NCBI GenBank assembly: GCA_002342805.1
Contig: DDQW01000007.1
Span: 1 to 17,329, forward strand
Direction: 5' to 3'
Origin: Clostridiales bacterium UBA2432
GTDB taxonomy: Bacteria > Bacillota > Clostridia > Lachnospirales > Vallitaleaceae
Length of the DNA: 17,329 bases
A program made the position numbers and the translations under genes. The notes below the pieces were generated by a model. The model ran no database searches. It was not told where the DNA came from and saw nothing but the letters and a program-made list of their open reading frames with translations. Each line of letters opens with the position of its first letter. Position 1 is the stretch's first letter. Shown piece by piece: positions 12,455 to 17,329 of this stretch.

Positions 12455-13201
12455 ATGAAAAAATACGTTCACTCATGGATATTAATGCTTACATTTCTAA
12501 CCCGAATACCCTTTCCCATGCATTTTGAATTTAATTCTGACGACTATGCGCGAGGCATATTTTACTTTCCCCTTATTGGTGGGATTATTGGTCTTTTGCT
12601 GTGGCCGATTATTTTTGTGCAGAGATTTATTCCTGCAGGAGTATTTCCCTTTATTATTATTATTCTATATCTTCTAATAGTGGGTGGGATTCATGTAGAT
12701 GGTATAGGTGATTTGTTTGACGGGATTTTTAGTGCCAGAGATCAAAAACGTATGCTAGAGATTATGAGTGACAGTCATATCGGTGCCTTTGGTGTTGTCG
12801 GGATTATCCTCTATTTCATGGGTATGTATGTTGGATTATATGAAGTGATGCACGCTGAACTATTTCCCGTGATTCTAATAAGTATGCCCTTAATAGGTCG
12901 AAGCGTGGCCTTAATCGGAGCCGGATTGAGCCGATATGCAAAACCGGAAGGGCTTGGAAAAGCAATTGTTGATCGAGTGGGTCCCTTAACGAGTTTAATG
13001 TTAAGCCTTGTATTAGTGGCTGCTTATTTTGTGTTTTTTCCGATGATTAGTTTAAGCATTATAGTGACACTTGTGGTCATGCTATATATATTATGGAGAA
13101 TTCATCGCACCCTTGACGGCATTACAGGGGATGTTCTAGGTGCTCTTGTGGAAATCAGTCAAATCGTATTTTTGATTGTTGTTGGCATGGTGATTATATG
13201 A
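12455..13201 (+). CDS. cobS: adenosylcobinamide-GDP ribazoletransferase (cobalamin synthase) CobS
   Basis: This 248-aa membrane enzyme joins AdoCbi-GDP to alpha-ribazole (phosphate), the last assembly step of the nucleotide loop of cobalamin. The N-terminal LMLTFLTRIPFP (residues 10-21) and the metal-binding motif GGIHVDGIGDLFDG (77-90, with Asp82, Asp86 and Asp89) are diagnostic. SDSHIGAFGVVG (106-117) follows, with six or so membrane helices. The start is the ATG at 12455 with AGAGG (12445-12449). The frame stays open 32 codons upstream, but that part covers the promoter and is not family-like. The stop overlaps cobC by ATGA. Confidence 0.92.
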   Translation: MKKYVHSWILMLTFLTRIPFPMHFEFNSDDYARGIFYFPLIGGIIGLLLWPIIFVQRFIPAGVFPFIIIILYLLIVGGIHVDGIGDLFDGIFSARDQKRMLEIMSDSHIGAFGVVGIILYFMGMYVGLYEVMHAELFPVILISMPLIGRSVALIGAGLSRYAKPEGLGKAIVDRVGPLTSLMLSLVLVAAYFVFFPMISLSIIVTLVVMLYILWRIHRTLDGITGDVLGALVEISQIVFLIVVGMVII

Positions 13202-13791
13202 AAATATTTTTGGTCAGACATCCCCAAACAATAGCTAATCAAGAAAAAATCATCTATGGAAAAAGAGATTATCCCTATACACAAGCAGGAGAGAAACAAA
13301 TAAAAAGTATCTTGGATTTTTTTTCAATGAAAGCAAGGTCGGATGGGGTAAAGATTGTAACAAGTCCGGCGATTAGAGCAGTTAACTTAGCCAATCAAAT
13401 CGGAAAACTTTTTAAACAAGAGCCAAGTATGGATGAAGGCTTGGGAGAAATGAACTTTGGGATTTTTGAAGGGCTCACCTTAGAAGAAGCCAAAGAAAAA
13501 TACCCGCTAGCCTACGACGATTTTCTTTATCGTTTTGAAACGTCATCAATACCTGAAGGCGAGTCTTATAAAGCCTTTCAAGAACGTATTAAAAGCTTCA
13601 TCATGAGTATGCCGGAACAGGATGAATGGATTTTTGTTACCCATGGTGCAGTAATCCGCGAGATGTTGGAACAGATATTAGAATTAAAGGCCGGCGATTC
13701 ATGGAAGTTTTCTATAAATAATGGTACAATAGTCGAGTTGGAAAAAAAGAAGCAAGGTTTCCTTGTTCAACAAATTATTCAACCCAAATAG
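13198..13791 (+). CDS. cobC: histidine phosphatase, alpha-ribazole phosphatase CobC-like
   Basis: This 197-aa protein belongs to the histidine phosphatase (phosphoglycerate mutase-like) superfamily. The catalytic motif is LVRHP (residues 5-9, Arg7 and His8). Pro9 stands where RHG is more usual, which is common in CobC-type enzymes. SPAIRA (56-61), GEMNFGIFEG (83-92, Glu84) and FVTHGAVIRE (146-155, His149) complete the site. Position directly after cobS with a 4-bp overlap supports CobC, which removes phosphate from alpha-ribazole phosphate or from adenosylcobalamin phosphate. The superfamily alone would not give the substrate. Confidence 0.85.
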   Translation: MKIFLVRHPQTIANQEKIIYGKRDYPYTQAGEKQIKSILDFFSMKARSDGVKIVTSPAIRAVNLANQIGKLFKQEPSMDEGLGEMNFGIFEGLTLEEAKEKYPLAYDDFLYRFETSSIPEGESYKAFQERIKSFIMSMPEQDEWIFVTHGAVIREMLEQILELKAGDSWKFSINNGTIVELEKKKQGFLVQQIIQPK

Positions 13792-13840
13792 AAAAAGTAA
13801 AAAATGCAAATATAATTCATGAGAATGTGAGGAAAATCAA

Positions 13841-14371
13841 ATGAAAAAGGAAAACGTACAGATTCAAAAGATTGTTATGATGGGGATGCTCATTGCATTA
13901 TCAGCTATTGGAGCCATGATAAAAATACAAGGTTCTATTGCATTTGATTCATTAGCAGCATTTTTAGGTGCACTTGTTTTAGGACCGGTCTATGGAGGGA
14001 TTATCGGATTTATTGGTCACTTGCTATCGGCATATTTAAGTGGATTTGTACTTACTCTTCCGGTCCATATACTGGTTGCAATAATGATGTTTATCAGTTG
14101 CTGGGCATTCGGTCAGACTTATATCAAGTTAGCCAATCACTTTAATTTTCATCTTAACAGTCTACTTGCCGTAATCGTAGCTGTTTTGCTAAACGGACCC
14201 ATTTCATTGGCTCTTGCGGCGCTTTACATGCAAGTATTTGCAGGTATTCCTTTTTTAGGTGTCTTTGTACCAATGTTTATACCCTTGACCATAGCAGCCC
14301 TTATAAATGTTATCTTGGCAATAGTCCTATATAAAGTGCTTGAAAAAACAAAGGTATGGGAGCGAAAATAA
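13841..14371 (+). CDS. cblT: ECF transporter S component, probable alpha-ribazole transporter CblT
   Basis: This 176-aa, very hydrophobic protein with about six membrane helices is of the size of ECF S components. Features include MMGMLIALSAIGAMIKI near the N-terminus, LGALVLGPVYGGIIGFIGHL (residues 42-61), and a C-terminal helix with a basic tail. No ATPase or EcfT gene is present, so it should use a shared ECF module encoded elsewhere. Its place between cobC and a PurM-like kinase matches the CblT-CblS pair described in Listeria for salvage of alpha-ribazole. The name rests on that context more than on sequence. GAGG (13829-13832) supports the start. Confidence 0.75.
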   Translation: MKKENVQIQKIVMMGMLIALSAIGAMIKIQGSIAFDSLAAFLGALVLGPVYGGIIGFIGHLLSAYLSGFVLTLPVHILVAIMMFISCWAFGQTYIKLANHFNFHLNSLLAVIVAVLLNGPISLALAALYMQVFAGIPFLGVFVPMFIPLTIAALINVILAIVLYKVLEKTKVWERK

Positions 14372-15126
14372 TGGATGTTAAACGTTATGGTGATCTTCAA
14401 TTAATTCCACTTGGTCATGATTATTTAGTGATTGCATGTGATAGTTCAGGAAGCATCGGAAATAAAGAGAGCGATCAGATAAAACTAGCTCCGAATATTG
14501 CAGGATATTATGCGGCCTTTGTTCCTATTGTTGAGTGTATGGCTGTTCGAGGAGAGATTATAAGTGTGGTGGATACTCTATCCGTTGAAATGGATCCAAC
14601 AGGCATGAAAATCATTGAAGGGATTCAACAAGCAGTCATTGAGTCCGGAGCTTTAATTCAGCAAATAACAGGATCGACAGAAGATAATATGAAGACATCC
14701 ATGACTGGAATTGGTATTACGGTTATTGGAAAAGTAGCGCAGTCATTAATTATTGACAAACATTCGAGTGCTCAAAAAAACGTTTATCTTCTCGGAAAAG
14801 CAAAAGTAGGTCAAGAATTTTTAGAGGACGAGATTTTAAATAAAAAGGGCGAGGTTTTGTCCTTGAGATTTATGAGGGATTTAGTCAAAAAGTCATGGGT
14901 GGAACAAATGTTGCCAGTAGGTTCAAAAGGAATTATTCATGAAATAACTGTCTTACAAGAGCGATATGATTGCAAGATCTGTGTGGAAAATCAAGACATA
15001 GATGTGCATAAGTCAGCCGGACCTGCAACATGTTTGTTGATAACTGTTGCTCAGAAAGACATTGAAAAAATAAAGCAGTTAGAAGAAAAAATACCGGTGA
15101 CATACATCGGCCGATTTAAGGAGTAA
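14371..15126 (+). CDS. cblS: PurM-like (AIR synthase-related) protein, probable alpha-ribazole kinase CblS
   Basis: This 251-aa protein has the PurM N-terminal-like fold seen in AIR synthase, ThiL and HypE. CDSSGSIGNKESDQIK (residues 23-38) is the phosphate and Mg-ATP-binding start, and TGSTEDNMKTSMTGIG (100-115) follows. The protein is shorter than purine-pathway PurM and lies in a cobalamin operon, which fits alpha-ribazole kinase (CblS), making alpha-ribazole 5'-phosphate for CobS. The chosen ATG (14371) overlaps the upstream stop by one base (TAATG), with GGGAG (14358-14362) eight bases upstream. An in-frame ATG at 14356 has AAGG only one base away and is less likely. Kinase identity rests on fold plus context. 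Confidence 0.75.
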   Translation: MDVKRYGDLQLIPLGHDYLVIACDSSGSIGNKESDQIKLAPNIAGYYAAFVPIVECMAVRGEIISVVDTLSVEMDPTGMKIIEGIQQAVIESGALIQQITGSTEDNMKTSMTGIGITVIGKVAQSLIIDKHSSAQKNVYLLGKAKVGQEFLEDEILNKKGEVLSLRFMRDLVKKSWVEQMLPVGSKGIIHEITVLQERYDCKICVENQDIDVHKSAGPATCLLITVAQKDIEKIKQLEEKIPVTYIGRFKE

Positions 15127-15130
15127 AGCA

Positions 15131-15772
15131 ATGCGATTAAGAAATGTTGAAGGATCTATTCAAGCAGTGGAAGAACATGAGCGTGTTATTAGTGAACCTA
15201 AAGATTATAAAGGAAAGTGGCATGATTTTTTTGGTAATACACATCCGATAGAAATTGAAATAGGCATGGGTAAAGGTGATTTTATTATTGAAAATGCGCG
15301 TAAATACCCCAATAAAAATTTTATTGGTATTGAAAAATTTTCGGCGGTTCTTTTTCGGGCAACAGAAAAGATAGATGCAATGGAAATGCTTCCGAATTTG
15401 ATTTTTCTACGATTTGATGCCATTGATATTCATGAAGTGTTTGCCAAAGACGAAGTACAAAAAATATATTTAAATTTTTCAGACCCATGGCCAAAAGATC
15501 GTTGGGCTAAAAGAAGACTGACCTATCACAAATATTTAGAAAAATATGCGCAGTTTTTAGACGAAAGTGGGTGTATTGAGTTTAAGACGGATAATAACCC
15601 CTTGTTTGAGTTCTCGTTAGAAGAGATTGAACAATCTAAGTTCCGCCTTGTAGAGGTGACAAGAGACTTACATCGATCAGACTACAAGCCGGACAATATC
15701 ATGACGGAATATGAAACGCGTTTTTTAAAACAAAACAAGAAAATTAATTATCTTAAATTAATTTATAGGTAA
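15131..15772 (+). CDS. trmB: tRNA (guanine-N7-)-methyltransferase TrmB
   Basis: This 213-aa enzyme makes m7G46 in the variable loop of tRNA using SAM. The SAM loop is EIGMGKG (residues 43-49), with IGIEK (65-69) after it. The family signature FSDPWPKDRWAKRRL (116-130) and TDN (about 153-155) follow, and near the C-terminus TEYETRF. The length is normal for Firmicute TrmB. AAGGAG (15118-15123) lies inside the last codons of the preceding kinase gene, four bases away, so it is cotranscribed with the cobalamin operon although the function is unrelated. The stop overlaps the convergent CPBP gene by 10 bp. Confidence 0.95.
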   Translation: MRLRNVEGSIQAVEEHERVISEPKDYKGKWHDFFGNTHPIEIEIGMGKGDFIIENARKYPNKNFIGIEKFSAVLFRATEKIDAMEMLPNLIFLRFDAIDIHEVFAKDEVQKIYLNFSDPWPKDRWAKRRLTYHKYLEKYAQFLDESGCIEFKTDNNPLFEFSLEEIEQSKFRLVEVTRDLHRSDYKPDNIMTEYETRFLKQNKKINYLKLIYR

Positions 15773-16740
15773 CGAGAAACTTCAAGATAAATAGAGAATC
15801 CTAAAAAGATAAATAATGTAATTCCAAAAGGCAGCGTAAAAATAGGCTGCTTTTCTACGTCCTGAAATATTTTTTCGTGGGGAAAAAATTCAGATGAAAT
15901 CGCATTATTTTTCAAGAGGTCCATTTTGTCATTGGTTTGAATCAGTGCATATAGAACAAGTAAAAGCAAGGGTAAGGTGACAATAATCATGACGATAACA
16001 CCGGGAAGGGCCATGAGAAGCGCTTCATTTAATGCGATGTTGTCTAGGTTGACTTGGCTGGCGTCAGAGAGTTCTTTGATCATAGGATGTGCAGCGAGAT
16101 AGGATAAACTAAGGTTGACACCGTTAACCACAAAATGCATAATCATAGGGCAAATAATCGATCCGGTGATGTGAAGTATAATTGAAAAAAGTGTGCCTAA
16201 GAAAAAAGCATATAAAAATTGATTGAGATTCATATGAATAATGCCGAAAAATAAGCCACTCATTAAAGAGGCGGTGAGTACACGCATATGGCGATAATGA
16301 CTGAGAAAAATACCACGCGTTGCCATTTCTTCAAATAGTGCAGGAAAGACCGCAATAACCAGAAGTGAATATCCAAAAGGTTCTGAAGGTAAAGCTTCAA
16401 GAGTTTCGTTGATGACCGGGCTTACGATAAATTGACTGAGTAGATTAATCAACATAACCAAGGGAATGCTTAATAGACCAATTAAGAAGGAAAACAAAAG
16501 ATTGATTGCTTTTGTTGGGTACAAACGTAATGTTTTGGTAATGGGTAATTTGACAAAAAGTAAATAAAGCATTGTTGGCAGAAAGACAAGGATAAGCTGA
16601 CTGGCAGCGATGCTCAATAATATATTGTCTTGAATCGGGGGATAAGCAATGGACAGTAATCCCATAACGACAAAGCTTCCGGTTAAATAAAATATAAGAA
16701 AGAAAAGGGAAAAGCGATTTCCTCGAAATGTTGAATACAT
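15763..16740 (-). CDS. CPBP (CAAX/Abi) family intramembrane metalloprotease
   Basis: This 325-aa membrane protein carries all three CPBP motifs: EExxxR as FEEMATRG (Glu137, Glu138, Arg142), FxxxH as FFGIIH (His169), and HxxxN as HFVVN (His202, Asn206). Four helices precede motif 1. About 115 residues follow motif 3, ending in a further membrane helix (about 304-322), so it is longer than the minimal domain. Family members cleave membrane-embedded substrates, and some give self-immunity to bacteriocins. The substrate here is unknown. GGAGG (16747-16751) lies six bases before the ATG. It is divergent from trxA and tail-to-tail with trmB. Confidence 0.9.
   Translation of the reverse strand: MYSTFRGNRFSLFFLIFYLTGSFVVMGLLSIAYPPIQDNILLSIAASQLILVFLPTMLYLLFVKLPITKTLRLYPTKAINLLFSFLIGLLSIPLVMLINLLSQFIVSPVINETLEALPSEPFGYSLLVIAVFPALFEEMATRGIFLSHYRHMRVLTASLMSGLFFGIIHMNLNQFLYAFFLGTLFSIILHITGSIICPMIMHFVVNGVNLSLSYLAAHPMIKELSDASQVNLDNIALNEALLMALPGVIVMIIVTLPLLLLVLYALIQTNDKMDLLKNNAISSEFFPHEKIFQDVEKQPIFTLPFGITLFIFLGFSIYLEVSRYL
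15826..15854 (+). terminator. candidate terminator of the cobS-trmB operon inside the CPBP gene
   Basis: AAAAGGCAGC (15826-15835) pairs with GCTGCTTTT (15846-15854) with one bulged G and a loop of about 10 nt. A four-T tail ends the stem. It lies 54 nt past the trmB stop and inside the 3' part of the convergent CPBP gene. It has T at the end of the stem on both strands, so it could serve either transcript. Confidence 0.45.
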
Positions 16741-16770
16741 AATGAACCTCCATCAACCATTTTTTATTCT

Positions 16771-16799
16771 ATTCTATCAGAAGTAAAAAATGAAAGCAA
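16771..16799 (-). promoter_or_regulatory. promoter of the CPBP protease gene
   Basis: On the minus strand a -35 TTGCTT (16799-16794) lies 17 bp from a -10 TAGAAT (16776-16771). The -10 carries an extended TGa. The leader is short and contains GGAGG. The -35 lies 14 bp from that of the divergent trxA promoter. Confidence 0.65.
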
Positions 16800-16813
16800 T
16801 CATTAAAAAGGGG

Positions 16814-16842
16814 TTGACTATATTGTAAAAACGTAATATAAT
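16814..16842 (+). promoter_or_regulatory. promoter of trxA
   Basis: A -35 TTGACT (16814-16819) lies 17 bp from a consensus -10 TATAAT (16837-16842), the strongest promoter match in the window. Transcription would start near 16849. It gives a leader of about 52 nt that contains the palindrome at 16864-16882. Confidence 0.8.
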
Positions 16843-16863
16843 AATATCAAATGAGAAAATAGT

Positions 16864-16882
16864 AAATCATGAATCGTGATTT
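16864..16882. repeat. near-perfect palindrome in the trxA leader
   Basis: AAATCATGAATCGTGATTT pairs in eight of nine positions, and the ninth is a G-U pair in RNA. It lies about +16 to +34 of the predicted transcript and ends two bases before the AAGGAGG ribosome site (16885-16891). It could be a repressor site or a 5' stabilising hairpin. Confidence 0.5.
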
Positions 16883-16900
16883 TTAAGGAGGAAATTTATA

Positions 16901-17218
16901 ATGGCATTACAATTAACAGATGCAATATTTGAAAATGAAGTATTAAAATCAGACGTTCCGGTATTAGTAGACTTTTATGCAGACTGGTGCGGACCTTGTA
17001 AAATGATTGCTCCTTCCGTTGAGCAAATGTCTAGCGAATTTGAAGGAAAAGCTAAAATTGGTAAGCTGGATGTTGATGCGAATGGAGAAACAGCACAAAA
17101 GTATCGTGTTATGAGCATTCCGACGTTATTAATATTCAAGAACGGCGAAGTGGTTGAGACCATTGTCGGAGCAGTACCAAAAGCAACATTAGAAGCAAAA
17201 TTAAACGCCCATTTATAA
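16901..17218 (+). CDS. trxA: thioredoxin
   Basis: This 105-aa protein is a classical thioredoxin. The active site is DWCGPCK with redox Cys30 and Cys33, preceded by VLVDFYA. The cis-proline loop is SIPTLLIF (Pro74), and the C-terminal GAVPKATLEAKL is typical. The buried Asp of the fold is Asp24. It reduces disulfides in cytoplasmic proteins such as ribonucleotide reductase and peroxidases, using thioredoxin reductase as electron source. No trxB is in the window, though one could follow downstream. AAGGAGG lies nine bases before the ATG. It is monocistronic by the strong terminator that follows. Confidence 0.96.
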   Translation: MALQLTDAIFENEVLKSDVPVLVDFYADWCGPCKMIAPSVEQMSSEFEGKAKIGKLDVDANGETAQKYRVMSIPTLLIFKNGEVVETIVGAVPKATLEAKLNAHL

Positions 17219-17236
17219 AAAACATGATGGCGATGT

Positions 17237-17288
17237 AAAAGAGTATTGTCCTAGCAAAAAATACAGCTAGGGCAATGCTCTTTTTTTT
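17237..17288 (+). terminator. strong rho-independent terminator after trxA
   Basis: A 19-bp stem (17237-17255 with 17266-17284) is fully paired with only two G-U pairs. The loop is 10 nt and T runs through 17288. The A run on the left side makes it potentially bidirectional. It is the most stable hairpin in the window. Confidence 0.92.
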
Positions 17289-17310
17289 ACTAGAAGACTG
17301 ACTAGGGGTG

Positions 17311-17319
17311 TGATATAAT
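17311..17319 (+). promoter_or_regulatory. extended -10 promoter of the next gene (off window)
   Basis: TGaTATAAT (17311-17319) is a perfect extended -10. No good -35 lies 16-18 bp upstream, which extended -10 promoters can do without. The gene it serves begins beyond the window end. Confidence 0.5.
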
Positions 17320-17329
17320 TCATAAGTGA

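Noticed and set aside
13792..13840. Separate promoter for cblT (TATAAT at 13811-13816)
   Set aside because: No acceptable -35 lies 16-18 bp upstream and the stretch is simply A/T-rich. Read-through from the cobS promoter explains expression.
16445..16756. 103-codon minus-strand frame overlapping the CPBP gene start
   Set aside because: It is the alternative frame of the same strand. The CPBP frame has all catalytic motifs and the matching ribosome site.
1..17329. Mobile element, phage, CRISPR array, tRNA or rRNA
   Set aside because: No transposase, integrase, spaced direct repeats, terminal repeats or recognisable RNA gene was seen. All sizeable genes look like normal chromosomal genes with similar base use.

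Overview
The window reads as chromosomal DNA of a low-GC, Gram-positive anaerobe, most likely a member of the Clostridia. The reasons are AT-rich intergenic DNA, strong GGAGG-type ribosome binding sites, consensus vegetative (sigma-A type) promoters, U-tract terminators, and a gene set typical of Firmicutes: SppA, YqxD, TypA, a paired short ChrA, an ECF S component, a CPBP protease and thioredoxin. No phage, insertion sequence, CRISPR, tRNA or rRNA is visible. The genus cannot be fixed from this sequence.

Layout. After a terminator for an off-window gene comes a lipoprotein with a beta-propeller-like domain (192-1274). It converges on a minus-strand operon, flavodoxin-like protein > TetR regulator > YqxD (2849-1284). 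That operon is divergent from the plus-strand operon sppA > RDD membrane protein > MIF-type tautomerase (3019-4850). Next come a soluble chemotaxis receptor with a C-terminal Cache-like domain (4951-6426), yjbQ (6471-6863), a LacI-family regulator (6902-7894) and a TypA-type GTPase (8007-9830). TypA overlaps tail-to-tail with a ROK-family repressor (10940-9825), which is divergent from a pair of half-size ChrA transporters (11117-12183). A cobalamin operon follows: cobS, cobC, an ECF S component resembling CblT, a PurM-like kinase resembling CblS, then trmB (12455-15772). trmB overlaps tail-to-tail with a CPBP protease (16740-15763), which is divergent from trxA (16901-17218). The window ends with a strong terminator and a promoter for the next gene.

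How the genes work together. The clearest pathway is alpha-ribazole salvage for cobalamin. CblT would import alpha-ribazole, CblS would phosphorylate it, CobS would join alpha-ribazole phosphate to AdoCbi-GDP, and CobC would remove the phosphate. The clearest regulatory circuits are two divergent regulator/target promoters with operator-like repeats. In the ROK/chrA circuit two copies of CCAAAATGG are placed on the two promoters. In the TetR/flavodoxin circuit a perfect 17-bp palindrome plus a third half-site lies over the transcription start.

The architecture is compact. Three head-to-head pairs have -35 boxes only 6-14 bp apart, and three tail-to-tail pairs have 9 bp or less between stop codons or overlap outright. 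In at least two of these convergent pairs a terminator-like hairpin for the plus-strand transcript appears to lie inside the opposing coding sequence. A possible small RNA with a run of six C lies between chrA and cobS.
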